Of a stretch of 64,000 nucleotides of DNA, positions 39,925 to 51,200 are shown piece after piece. This stretch comes from Phytophthora colocasiae (lineage: Eukaryota; Oomycota; Peronosporomycetes; Peronosporales; Peronosporaceae). Made by a program: the position numbers and the translations under genes. The stretch's first letter is position 1, and every line of letters begins with the position of its first letter. Under the pieces are notes generated by a model. The model did not search any database. It was not told the DNA's origin and worked only from the letters and a program-made list of their open reading frames with translations. The DNA is taken from NCBI GenBank assembly GCA_018806915.1, contig JAGKQI010000085.1, positions 1 to 64,000 on the forward strand, read 5' to 3'.

Positions 39925-40969
39925 GGCCGTGAACTACTCCACCTCTCATCCTCCATCTTGTGTTCCGTGGAGACCTTAATTTCGCTCGATCTGGAGGAAC
40001 ATGTCGCCCCCAAGTCTGGGTCCGGGGCACTATCGCCTCCTTGACCCGAAACGTCTCGCGATCCATCTCGATCTGACTCTGGCTTAGTAGGGTCATGGGA
40101 GATCGGGCTCGCTCTGTCCATGATCTTCCGTAGATCCGGTCGCCTCCTCAGTTCTGCGAACTCCACCTCACGTAGTTCATACAGAACCGATGCGTAGATC
40201 GCGTAATCCTCGATGAACCGACTGTAATAGTTCAGGCTCCCTAAGAAGGATTGCATAGACCGGAGCGATCCTGGGAATGGTAGATCCGTCAGGGATTTCA
40301 GGTTCTTCGGGTTAGCCTCTAGTCCATCGATCGACACCTTGTGCCCGAGATATTCCACCTTGTCCATGCCCCAGAAGCTCTTCGCCACGCTGATCGAGAG
40401 ATTCCACTTATCACAGGCCTCCAATAGGCCTTCTACCCGATCGCACATTTGATCCCATGATCCAGCCGTGATCAGGATATCATCGATGTACGATCTCCGT
40501 CCCAGAACCGACGGACGACCAGGATACTCCGGGATCCCCGATTCAAACACATCCACAGAGCCTTCCGCGTCTCCGGCCCGGGATATCTTCAAAAATCCAT
40601 ATAGTGCATTGTCTACGAGTCGTTGATAGATCTGAGGGGCGTTCTTCAGCCCGAACGGCATGCGATTCCACTCGAAGAGGCCGAATGGGGTGATGAAAGC
40701 CGAGATCGCGCGAGCTCGGTCAGTCATAGACACGACCCAGAATCCACTGGCCATGTCCAGCGAGCAATACCATAGAACCTTGTCGAGATCTTCTAGCAGG
40801 TCGTTGATCAAGGGCATCGGGTAGATCATCAGTCTCGTGAGGCTGTTCACCAGCCGATAATCGATGCACAGCCGAATGTCTACGCCATTCTTCTTGATGA
40901 TCACCACGATCAGAGATGCCCATGGCGAGGTCGATGGCCGAATGATCTTGGCGGCTAGGAGTCCTTTAA
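39921..40969 (-). CDS. Reverse transcriptase, element C
   Basis: RT from IKGLLAAKIIRPSTSPW through CIDYRLVNSL, SLDMASGFW, MPFGLKNAPQIYQRL and SYIDDILITAG to YYSRFIEDYAIYASVLYEL, then a 40-residue tail. The N-terminal few residues (up to VSDL) lie at 41903 onwards, on the other side of the mariner insertion, which split the codon region between VSDL and IKGL. The open frame runs on into the transposon end but that part is not RT. Confidence 0.93.
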
Positions 40970-40971
40970 TA

Positions 40972-41900
40972 CTACCTCTGTGCGGAAAATAATGAGCATT
41001 TAAAACAAAAATGCGCAGCGCTCCGCCTCGTTGTTTTGGGGAGTTATTAGATTTGCAGAGGAGCTTATGTTGAACTGCTGACAAAACCAAAAAGAAATTT
41101 GTGAGCGTACGTGCTCCGCCACATTAGAAGTACTACTAGTAGTAAAACGGATCAAACTCAGACGTCGTTGACGTCTCACGAGCAGTTAATGCGTCTGGAA
41201 CATCAACAGGAGTTGTCAATACAGAAAAGGATCGTCCAGCCACCAGAGCATCCTGCCGCAGCTACCACGGGATCGTCCTCCAGGACATGAGGGCGAGCAA
41301 TATCACGTCGTGCATTGCGTCAAGCTTGTAGGTTCCATCAAGCTGACGGGTCACATGATCCATGCAGAACTGGAGCCTCTTGAGGCGATGCAAAGGGGTC
41401 AGTAGTGGACGAGTTTGTCTTAGCGCACGGCGTAGGAAGCCCTCCTTCACGAGTTGTTGCACGAGATATGACCCCTGTTGTATAGCACGCTGGTGCTCAC
41501 GGTCATTTACTGGCACCTCGGCGAGGCACTTGCACAACTCCACGCGGTTCTTCTCCTTTCGCCCTCGGGATGTTTTCTCGACTTGACTACCACTGCTACC
41601 CCCGGATACCCTAAACCCAAATGCGAGAAACAGTTTAGATCAAAGTAGGCAGCTGTCCGCTTGATATCGTCGTGCCTGAGCACCTCTCCGTTGCTGTGAA
41701 GAAGCAGCATCTCCAACACTGCTTGGCGCTCTTCGTCAGACGCCTCCGATCCGCTCCGGTTTGAAAGTGATGGGGGGAGGTCCAGCGGGAAGATTGGGCG
41801 GGAGATTCCAAATTCAAAATATGATCAGATTTGCAAGGTATAGATTCTGAACAGGATGTAATACAATTGGAAATGCTCATTATTTTCCGCACGGAGGTAG
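40972..41900 (-). mobile_element. Mariner-like DNA transposon, internally decayed, inserted in RT of element C
   Basis: 929 bp. The terminal inverted repeats are 30 bp (40972-41001 and 41871-41900) and start CTACCTCYGTGCGG with a single mismatch. The target duplication is TA (40970-40971 and 41901-41902), as expected for Tc1/mariner. It contains a transposase remnant on the minus strand covering only the N-terminal part, and no complete catalytic domain, so it is non-autonomous. Excision of the element plus one TA restores the frame VSDLIKG of RT. Confidence 0.9.
41262..41830 (-). pseudogene. Mariner-like transposase remnant
   Basis: Residues are recognisable in two or three frames. The N-terminal helix-turn-helix part is SDEERQAVLEMLLLHSNGEV then TAAYFDL, followed by a basic segment. 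The second helical region is VNDREHQRAIQQGSYLVQQL, then LLTPLHRLKRLQFCMDHV and DAMHDVI. In plant- and oomycete-type mariner transposases, a motif of the form MHDVIHIDEKWF carries the first catalytic Asp; here the frame is lost just before it. The rest of the catalytic domain is not visible. Confidence 0.7.
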
Positions 41901-41902
41901 TA

Positions 41903-42598
41903 AGGTCTGATACTTTCTCGCGAAATTGTGGCGCCACCTTTCGGACTCGTTGTGCAATTGGCCTTGCATCGCCGACATCGATGTCACATATCACACCTTT
42001 GGCCGCTGGAGGGAGCGCGTTTCCTTTCCCGATCAGAAGATGTCGTTTCTTCCAAATGATCTGCCGAAGTTTCTCGATCTCTTTCGGGGTAGCGGACCCG
42101 GGACTTCCCACTTGTAGATCCTCGATCCTGACTTCTTCAGTGGTGGAGATCTGAATCTCTGGCACTACTGCGAGGTTATCGGCCAGATCTTCGGCTGCAA
42201 AATCACCGCCTTCGTGTAAGTGGGTCTGATCGGCATTATCAATTCCATCAGGAGATGTCGGATCGGGTTCATTCGTTGATGGATCCTGAAGTTTGTCGTC
42301 CCCGGCCGTCAGGATCGGGGCATCTTCGATCGTGGAGATGGCATCCGCGTCGGACATCGGTTTGATCTCGATTTTGAAATTCGGATTTTCTGTTTTTACT
42401 CCGGTCTCTTCTTCACATGTCCGATCTGTTCGAACTGGGGCCTGATCTGGCAAGCTCTCATTCGTCTCACCGCCCCCAGCTTCGCCACTCGGGGTCCTGT
42501 TGGGACTGATCGTGAGCGGTGGGGTTTCCGTGGGGTCCGGTTGTGGCTCGAGAAACGCGACCTTGACTTCGGCTACATCGGTCGATCGAGTTGGTGAT
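41903..42598 (-). CDS. Protease-RT linker and RT start, element C (part between the two insertions)
   Basis: An open frame without stops across the interval. From the solo LTR edge it reads SPTRSTDVAEVKVAF, a Pro/Thr/Asp/Glu-rich linker (GEAGGGETNESLPDQAP), then EKLRQIIWKKRHLLIGKGNA, GVICDIDVGDARPIAQRVRK and EKVSDL, where the mariner insertion begins. The KKRHLLIG-to-VSDL part is the usual N-terminal segment of Ty3 RT. Confidence 0.88.
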
Positions 42599-43017
42599 TG
42601 CAGCGGGGCTGCGTAGATGTGCACCGCACAGAGGAAGTTTAGTTGACTCGTAGAGTCCTGCTTGCAAGGCACTAGCCTTCGGTTCTATACAAGAACCAAG
42701 TAGTCCACTAAATACGGGACTCACAGAGTCAGTGTCCCTATAACAAAGGACTAACACTAACTATGTAAAATGCAAACTGATTTTTATTGACTTTATTGCC
42801 CTAATCCTAAATGTAACGGATTTAGTATCTAGCATACTAAATCCTAATCAAAATGCAACGTGAGGCTCTGAGGCCATCTACGTATCTACTCGTGTGTGCC
42901 ACACCATTATGTATCCACATAAATGTATCATGAGTGTCACACCATTATGTACCCACATAAATGTATCCACGTGTGTCACACACCAACGAGAAACATTCGT
43001 GTAACATCCCCGTTACA
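42599..43017 (-). mobile_element. Solo LTR of an unrelated LTR retrotransposon inserted in pol of element C
   Basis: 419 bp, bounded by TG...CA and by a perfect 5-bp target duplication GTGAT (42594-42598 and 43018-43022). Imperfect terminal inversion is visible (TGCAGCGGGGCTG at one end, TGTAACGGGGATG reading from the other). The minus strand holds CAATAAA in its second half, compatible with a poly(A) signal, which is why I orient it minus. Two direct copies of a CACACCATTATGTAYCCACATAAATG-like unit (given here as a pattern, near 42900-42965) lie inside. No coding region. Confidence 0.87.
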
Positions 43018-44012
43018 GTGATCGGGGCTCCGATGTCGATGTCGATGCAGGATCGAGATCGTTCTTGGTTGTCCCACCCCAGCGGAGTGGATCGCGGTGT
43101 AGCGTAAATTGGCCGTTCAACTGCCGGCAGCGGGGCTTCTACGGGTGTTTTAGGTACTGATTTTGCGTCTACTGTCGCTTCTAGAACCAAGTTCTGCCAT
43201 TCCATGTAACGCCGCGAGCCGACCGATACAAACCCGGGGCATCGTGGAACTTTTTCTTGATCAAGAACCATTCCGACATGTAATCGGTGATCCAGTCGTA
43301 GAATCGTCTCGCTCAGATTCGTAATCGCTAAGTACCGAGTCCGGCCGGGTCCTTCCACCACAGTTGGTACCCATCGGTCGCCTCTGGTCACCCATAATTT
43401 CTCCGTCGCTGATAGTTTCACTCTTGATGCGATCTCCTCAGATTTCCCAACCGGTATACTCAAATCTGCTTCCAGCTTCACCGATCTTACCTTTTCCCCA
43501 TATACTCTCTTACGACCATTAAGTGGGATCCCCACTTCATTAGGTAGGCACATCGATCCTTTCGCTAGATCCATCCGGACCCCAGCCGGGATCATGAAAT
43601 CCATACCCAAGATAGCGTCTTGTCCGGATAGATCCCCGATCCAAATATCGAAAAAGTAAACCAAATATCCTGCAAGCGTGATCTTGATCCTCGTTCTCCC
43701 TTCGGTGGTATACACATTATCGCCGATCCCAACACACCCCTGTCTCTGACTAGTGTTAAAGTGGCACCCAACCTTACGAGCAAAGGCGGTATCCAAGATG
43801 ATTACCTCGGCGCCAGTGTCCAGGAGCAAGATCGCTCTTTCATGATTGATCTTGCCTGAGATCTTGGCCTGGCGGAACCATTTTCCTGGTGCGTGATATT
43901 TCCAATACCCCCTGGATCCTCCTTCCTTGAGATCCAAGGCCACCTCCGCACCAGATCGGGAGAACTCATCGACCCTGGGAAGACTCGCGATCCTAGCAGT
44001 ATACGAATGCAA
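43018..44012 (-). CDS. Protease region, element C
   Basis: From 44012 the pol frame runs HSYTARIASLPRVDEFSRSG, then the active site LLLDTGAEVIILD, TEGRTRIKITLAGYLVYFF, LSGQDAILGMDFMIPAGV, and the WVTRGDRWVPTVVEGPGRT region shared with D/E (GRGDRWVTQLIYGARS). It ends at the solo LTR after DIDIGAP. This copy shows the natural frame in the segment where B lost a base near 15214. Upstream, a CAA to TAA change (near 44055) interrupts the pol frame between the frameshift site and here. Confidence 0.9.
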
Positions 44013-44106
44013 CTTACATGTATTACCGCGCAGATCCGAACTCTCCCTATCTTAATCTCTCGATTTCTTGTTCACATATGCATAGATGCAGTACTCAGAA
44101 CGCTCG

Positions 44107-44147
44107 GCTCGTACCGGTTTCCAAACCGGCGAGCGTCCTAGTTTAAC
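44107..44147 (-). promoter_or_regulatory. -1 frameshift signal at the gag-pol junction, element C
   Basis: GTTAAAC (44141-44147), gag stop TAG (44138-44140), 6-base spacer, and the same hairpin as A: GCTCG CCGGTT TCCA/TGGA AACCGG CGAGC with a 2-base bulge (44107-44134). Heptamer, spacer and stem are unchanged although flanking DNA has diverged from A, which supports function. Confidence 0.75.
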
Positions 44148-46413
44148 ATCTTCTCCACCTTCTCGGGGAACAACCCAGCGTGTCGAGTCGGATCGTACCA
44201 CTTGCGGATCTGGTTGTAGAATTCCTCCATGGGGCATTCTCCAGCCTCATGGATTTCCCCACAACCGCGACAGGTATACAGACAGCGGTCCGTTGGGTGA
44301 CCTCTTTTCCCGCACTTATCACAGGTTAGGCGCCTCCAACAGTCCAGATCCGTATGCTTCCGGGACCCGCAGTGCGAACAGCGGCTCCGATCATGATCCG
44401 GCGAACCTCGACGATCCGAGATCCGGCTCCGATCTTGCGTGTTCGCGTGATATCGTGGTTGGTCCGCCTGGTGGGGAGCGCCCCCAGTACCGGTCGACTG
44501 TAGATTCTCCGGGGAGGTCGCCTTCGGAGTCAGATCCGTCCGATCCTGAGACTTCTTCTGACTCTGAACTTGGATCGTGAGCTTGAATCGCGCGCACCAC
44601 AGCCCGAGCTGGCGCTGCAGGGGCGCTAGCAGGTATCTTCTGCCGATATTTCGAGCCGAATGCGGACTTACTCTGTCTACTTTTCGCTCTCTCTCGCGCG
44701 CGAAGCACTTCCTCTAGATCCTCGACACCCGTGAGCCGAAGCAAGGTCAGCCGATCAGCCAGCTCGGGATCACCGAATGTCTTCCCGACGAGCCTTGGGG
44801 CTCCCATCCTTAATTTTGAGTTTAGCCCTCAGAGCGGCTACGTTGAGCCGATAACGGTAATCCAGGTGGGTTTCTTCGGATCGTTTGCGGGCATGGTAGT
44901 ACTGCCACGCGACGGACATTCCCAGTCCACAATATTGTGTTTGGAAACTGTCAAGCAAATCTGCCCAACAGTCTTCGTGGTCCGACTCAGCTGGCGATAC
45001 CAATTCTTCGCTGGGCCGATCATCAGGTCAGCGAACGTGAGGCATTTTTTCCTCTTCCGTGGCTTGATCACGCTGAAACGCTGATTTGACTTTGCTGATC
45101 CAGGCCCGTGCGCGATCTTCGTCCAGATCCTTACCAGCGAATTCCTTCAAATCCGAGATCGCCGAGATCCGAACCCTTTGGATCACCGAGGACCCTCCTG
45201 GCCCGATGGCGGTCGAGGCCACTGCAGCTCGACTTGGTGTAGGTCGGCCGGTGTTTGGTATCCCCAAGTCATCGGGGTCGTATTCCCAGGAATCTGGATC
45301 CTGGGTTGCGACCGACTGCATGTCCACATCGGATGTTCCCCGGACCGGGTTTCTCGGAATCAACTGACTTTGTTCCTTCAGGAACCGATCCATCGCCATC
45401 TGGAAGTATTGGTCTAGCTTCCCGTCGGATCCGGGAGGCTTGGCTGTTGAAGTAACATGATCAGTTATTGCCTGTCGGCTCCTCACTTGGTCAAGTACCC
45501 TTGGCTCCAGTTTCACCTCCGTGGATCGCTGGTCCTGTTTCTTGACTCGTGACTTCAGGAACTTAGCTCCGGAGGGGCCCAGCAACATGCGTGGTGGGCC
45601 TCTGGGACTATCGGAGTCCGGTTCCGATGTGGCTGACGCATAGTGCGACGATCCGGTCTGGTAGCTTAGCTCCGGCGTTCGTGATCGTTCGCCGACTAGG
45701 ATCTTGAGGGCATCGAATAGGTCTTGAGTCGCAGTCTGAATGGTTCGAAGTTCCATGTCGAATAAGGAGTTCGGATCGAACTCTCCCGCCACCAAACCCG
45801 CTTCTTGGAGTAGGTCTAGCAAGACCTTCACCGCCTTCAAGCGGTCGGTAGTGGTCAGGGGTCTCGACACTGGACCGGATAGCTCTCCGATCTGGCGAGC
45901 CTGTATGATCGTTAGGACGGGGTCCTGGAGCAGGACCTTACTTAGCACTTTCCGGTAATAAGCCATCTCGATTGCATCGTTGGTGATCTTTGACCTTGAC
46001 TTAACGACGTCTTCGGATCCTGAATCTGGGGCTTTCAGTTTCGCTCAGGTGTTCTTGATCTTCTTCTTCTTCGTCGACCTTGAGGCAGCCGTGAACTTGG
46101 TGAGCGGATTAAGTTTTAGTTTCACCGATTCCTTATCGCTCGTTTGCGGATCTCGATTCTCATCGAGATCCGCGGTGGGGCCTTGGGAGGAATTCGAGGT
46201 TTTTCTTCGAGATCTGGATCGTGATCCCGATCTGCCTCGTGTCTGTCAGTAGAGATCCTCCCAGAACTCTGCTGATCTGTGGATCTTTCTGTTTTCAGCG
46301 GTGCCTCCAACATTCGTAGGCACTTCTTCCCCTTGTTCTTCTTTTACCTTGACATCTTCTTGGGACTCACGGTGATATCCGAAGTCACCAGAAGATCCGG
46401 GCACGCGCACCAT
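44138..46413 (-). pseudogene. gag of element C, frame-broken
   Basis: Starts at the ATG 46413-46411 overlapping the primer site. The main open pieces are 45966-45028 (312 residues: AYYRKVLSKVLLQDPVLTI, GLVAGEFDPNSLFDMEL, KEFAGKDLDEDRARAWISK), 45071-44770 (LMIGPAKNWYRQLSR) and 44807-44391 (acidic SSESEEVSGSDGSDSEGD). The three knuckles are at about 44400-44240. The end reads CPMEEFYNQIRKWYDP ... KVEKMLN and TAG, the natural gag C-terminus of this family. Breaks include a lost codon region near 46165 and a 5-T/6-T run near 45050. Confidence 0.82.
46394..46412 (-). other. tRNA primer-binding site, element C
   Basis: TGGTGCGCGTGCCCGGATC, identical to A over 19 bases. The LTR here ends CCACCACG, with G for A at its last base. 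The gag ATG shares its TG with the primer site. Confidence 0.7.
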
Positions 46414-47654
46414 CGTGGTGGAGCGGATCTGGCCAAAATCTCGTTAAGGCAGGTCTCGATCACCACTTGCGCCCAGACACCGACTAACGGAGGGGGTCCC
46501 CCGATGATCCGTGATCTAGCTGTGTGTAGTATCCACCTTGTGTACCCGTCGGTAGGAGGGTTACGCTCTTCCAGGTGACTTCTGAAGGTGTCTTGTAGGT
46601 CGGAAGAAAGTCTTGCGCGACGCAGGGGTTTGAGGTAGCGTGGAAGTTCTTCACTCCACCTCGGGGTACTTGATCCCGGTCGTAGGCGAGTCCTCGAGCC
46701 CTGATCCGGGTGCCTGGTCCTCGATCCAGGTCTTCCAATAATCCAATGTTCGGGATCTGGTCCCTTCCTTTCCGTTGCTTGCCGCTTCCTTTAGCGGGGG
46801 TCTTGAGGGGGCGAGATTCGACGGGATCGTCAGGCTAAACAACTAATTCCTTCCGATCCGATGTATGTACTTAAAGGATAGTTCACTAGATAGGGCAAAG
46901 CTGGCCAATATATTATCCAGACTTAACCGCTATACTAGGGCACGTATCCTTACCTTCTTGACGCTTGTAGGGCCAAAGTAGTTCCCGGTTCCAGGCGTAG
47001 CGAAGACACTTGAGTGGTTCAGGGCAAATTTGATTCTGTTTATGGTTATTCCTATGCCTACTAACCCCATCCTGATTTACTATCCTACGATCACATGACA
47101 CTGGCTACATACCTAGCTTCGTTCCCCCAACCCTGACCGTGAGCCGATTTCGTACTTAGCCGAGACTTGATCTCGCACTTAATCGGGACTTGATCTCGCA
47201 CACAGTCGGGGAGGTGATCGCTGCCGGATCTCGCTTGGTAGTCGTTCGGAGAGTTAGGATCAGGCCACCTGAGGAGTCTGCGTCGGGCCTGGGGCTGAGC
47301 TTGATCCGGAGCTGATCTCGTACTTAAACGGGAGGGGATCACTACGTGATCCCGCTTCGCCGCCGCCCGGGGAATCAAGATCATGTTGTTAGAAGGCTCC
47401 AGAGCGCCGGGGTGAACCGTGAGCCAAGATCGTGCTCACTTGGGATCCCACCATTGCCGATCGCGCAAGGGCACCCTTGATCTCCTCATTCTCCTACCCG
47501 GTAGAACTCGGATCGCCAACGAACCGTGCTCCGCTAGGCCTTCCGCAGGTGTCTCCGCTGCCTGTTCCCCGGCGGGACCCATCGTACCTTCGTCTGATTC
47601 GACTCAGATCTGGGCATCACAGGTCCCCCCTGTCGCTTGTTCTGGCTCTCTTCG
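46414..47654 (-). repeat. 5' LTR of element C
   Basis: About 1241 bp, homologous to the B LTRs along its length. The outer edge is cut by or adjoins E at 47655, so the terminal base is not certain; 47259-47654 matches the 3' LTR fragment at 33480-33875. Several minus-strand frames open here are not considered genes. Confidence 0.85.
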
Positions 47655-48264
47655 TGTGAAGCTGTGACTCTACAAATTTTCTATGGACTGCCGGTTCCCA
47701 GAGCCAGAGCGGCGTTGAAGATATTATTGGTCCAGACGATTTCAGCGTTAAAGCACAATCATGGGTGCCAAGGGACGAGGGCAAGCCTGGGAAGGGGTCA
47801 CCAACTCCAAAAGATGGAAGCGACTCCAAAAGATCCTGACATACTCCGGATGATACACTCCGGATGATCAGTATGCGGAAACCAAGTGACGGTTCGGTAA
47901 CGCCATGACCAAGGGGTTCTATTTTTGGAGTATATGCGAGACCCAAATTATCAAGTCGAAGGTTCGAAGTGGAGGTTAACGTTGGACTATCGGTGACTGT
48001 CTGGTTTGTACCCAGTATCCTGGTTGAGTTTCGAGTATACTCAAGCCCATATATTTCCGACCGACTAAGACGACCGACGATGATGTGTCCGGAGCCAGCT
48101 GGAATTCTTCCATGTTCTTCGACTCTATGGTATTCTACTGAAACGCAAGCCTCTTCCTGATGAGACGCCCCTACTACATAGTGAAACCAAGTATATTTTT
48201 GCATGTTTAGCTAGTGCTAGCTATTATACATTAAAGAGAGTTCAATTTGCCACCAAGGGCGTAA
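47655..48264 (+). repeat. 5' terminal region (LTR or part of it) of element E
   Basis: Near-identical to the reverse complement of 32870-33479. It contains a GAGTTCAATTTGC motif near 48236 that recurs in the F region (reverse complement near 59487). No promoter can be named. It ends at ...GGGCGTAAGT, where the gag frame opens. Opposite-strand frame 47617-48204 (195 codons) noted but not called. Confidence 0.65.
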
Positions 48265-51200
48265 GTGCTAACTCTTGGAAGGTGTTCACTGGACGCGCAC
48301 CACGCGAGTCAGGAGGATAGTGGCTCGGAAGAGTCTTCAGGAGAAGAAGGTGATCCTGAGCAGGAGGAGTCTGGGTCCGACAAGGATCCGGACGAAGAAG
48401 AAGTGTCTGAATCCGACATCGAAAGGCGTCCGGATGATGCACTGGTGGACGACTCCGGCCTGGAGGAGTCCGATGGAGAAGAGTATGACGCCGTCCCAAG
48501 TGAGGCTGAAGACTCTAGAGCAGATGTGTCCGAGGAAGAAGCTGCCGAAGTGGAGTTCCCCATGGAGGATCGAGTTCCGGACTCTCCTCCACCTGGAAGA
48601 ATGGCTCCGGTCGGGGACGCCCGAGAAGAATCATCGCAGTTCAAGACAGAAGTCAAAACTGAAGTGCGCCCGTTATCGCCAGTTCGTGAAGAAGCTGTGC
48701 TTGAAGACGGGTTTGTATCTCAGCCTGACGCTATGGAAGTGGAGATGCCGCAATTAATTTCGGAAGATTCACCGCCTCCGGATGACTGGCGTTTTTCGGA
48801 GGCGCCTGTGGTGCCCGCCCAAGCAGCGCCCCGTTTTGACATCTCAGACACTCAGATGCATGAAGCTCCAGAAGGTGGACGGATGTCACCTGAATCCCAA
48901 ATGACTGATGTTCAAGCGAAGGAGTATGTGGCTGCTCAAGTCCGACGCTGGGAGCAGGACAGTTCCGAAAGGAACTATCCACCTGAGTTCCATCATGGCT
49001 GGCCGCAAGTCTACCTGGAGTGCGAACCGTTCATCGGGGCCGCCTCGATGACCTCGGAATACTTGAACCGTCGCATTCTAATGCCGGCTCAGACTGACGC
49101 TTGGATCTCAGAGTTGCAGATACAACGTCTGACTTTCGGAGTTGTTCAAGATGTCCAAGGTGCGCTGATCCCGCCTGCGGAGCTTTCGCCACGAGAGTGT
49201 ATCGCTGTTCTTCAAACGATGCTATTCGAGGCTGGGTTCAGTTTCGTCAACTTGGTTCCAGGATGGTTTAGGACGCGAGTTTTCAAGGTCCACCCGGATT
49301 TGGTTCGACAAGTGGTTGGTGACGTGTTTCGGTTGCTTGTGGTTGAGATGATCGAGTGGAGACAAGTTATGCTCCGTGCTCACGAGTACATCAGAATTTT
49401 GGAGACTTCTGGAAGACAAGGATTATATCAACAACATCCAGAAGTGTTTCGCCAAGATAAAGGTGTTGTCATTTCGGATTACGAGATAGCACTACTCGGT
49501 CAAGACTTTGCAAGACAGCTCCAGTTGGCAGGTTTCCGTAAGACGCGAAGTCCAAGAGGGCCACCTCAAGGGGAGGCCCAGCCGAAGCGTCTTCAACGGG
49601 TCATGCCCAGAGCGCCATCGTCCATCCCGTCGCCCGCGTCATCTTCGCTGCCGTCTGTGCCGTCATCGGTACTGCGGAATCTGGAGGCGAGCCAGGGAGA
49701 TCAGTAGTCCAAGAGCGCCATGTCATCCAGCAGAGCCTCTTCGGAACGCACGAACTCGGCTCGATCTTCGAGTATGTTTGCATCTTCGGGAGGTTCCAGT
49801 GAGTCCATGGCGAGCGCTACATCAGGATCGCGAACTTCGCGAGAAAGCACTTCTGATTCTTCGGGATTCGGGATGAGTAGGAGTGGGGGCAGTCATATGC
49901 CCTTTTCCAGATTCGCGCCCATGGCGATGTCAGCTCGGAGCTTCGGAGGACCGATGTCGATGGAGTCTGGAATGTCTTTTCAGATCACGCATGGAAATCC
50001 AAGTGGGGCCCGTGAGGATGTGAGTCGCAAAGATGTCGTGCTAGACTCGAAGGTTGACCTGCAGAAGAAGAAGCGTGCCAAGCCTTCTCCAAAACGGCGA
50101 GAGGCAGCTCGAGAAGCCCGTCAAGCCAGATCTCCTGAGGCACATGATGAACTGAAGCCTGAAGGCCGACGTCGTGAGAGTCCCAGTGAATCTGCCAGGT
50201 CGGAACGTTCGTCCAAGTCAGCTAGTTCTGGTTCCACACAAGTCGCGCTGAACACGATGTTCCAGCTGCAGAAGGTGATGGCACGAATGGAAGACCAGCA
50301 AGGGTCGGCGCTACAGAAGATGTCAAGCGACCTGGATTCCAAATTGGAGCGCTTGCTGGACTCGAGAATTCAAGGGATGTTCCCGAAGCAGGAGCCGACT
50401 CAAGTGTTTACCACTACGCAAGTCGTCCCAGCAGAGCCACGTCCTGATGAAGATCATTCCGCAGAGCGTTTATCCAGAGAGCAACGTCATAAGAAGAAGA
50501 GCACCAATTCGAAGCGTAACTCGTCTGATGACCGGAAGGTGTTCGACCTTTAGCGCGAGCTGGAGGCGTCCGAGGCTGCGAGGAAGAAGGAGCGTGAGAT
50601 GTCGACGGCGGTGCAGAAGTTCTTGGCCTCGCAAATTCGCGACTTAAAGGCAAAGACGTCAGAGCCATCCGTTAGTGCAACTCAAGGTGGGACATCTTCT
50701 GATTTGGCAACATTACACCCAGTATCCAGTGCCCCATCCCAGAGCACATTCCATACGGAATCCCAGAAAACAGATGATCGGAACCCTGACGAAACATTTG
50801 CCGCTCAACTGGCCGCCGCCCTCAAAGTTGTCTCTAGCGAGACGAAGGCGCCCAAGACTCCTGAGTCGAGGAAGCACCAAGACGGCAAGGCAAGGAGGAC
50901 AAGTGACGAACGGAGAGGATCATCTGAAGCTAGACCTCGAAGAGATGCGCCAAAAAATGGATCCCGGAGAGGAGCGTCGAGGAACGGGACAGACGCACTG
51001 AGGAAGAGCTCTTCTTCAAGTAAGGGCCAGTCTTCTAAGCGGTCAGTCTCCAGACGGAGACGGCCTTCGGACGATCCAAGCTCGTCCAGTTCAAGCTCCG
51101 ACTCTGACAGTGACTCCGACTCTGGAAGCTCCGATAGCAGCTCTTTTGAAGATACGTCGACGGGAGTAACGACTACGACCGGACCGAATGGAACCACTAC

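Larger units (their letters stand above)
33480..47654 (-). mobile_element. Element C: diverged Chronos-like Ty3/gypsy element with two insertions
   Basis: Same family and order as A/B but clearly diverged at DNA and protein level. From the right: LTR (46414-47654), primer site, gag, frameshift signal, protease, RT, RNase H pair, integrase/chromodomain, then the plus-strand accessory gene and a 396-bp piece of the 3' LTR. Within pol it carries a mariner-like element and a solo LTR, each with a clean target duplication. Removing either with one duplication copy restores the pol frame, so that part of C was intact when they inserted. D lies in its 3' LTR and E adjoins its 5' LTR. Confidence 0.92.

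Noticed and set aside
48309..48656. Ser-rich minus-strand frame opposite the acidic start of E gag (and its equal at 32478-32825)
   Set aside because: Reverse complement of Glu/Asp-rich codons automatically gives Ser-rich sequence; gag homology explains the other strand.
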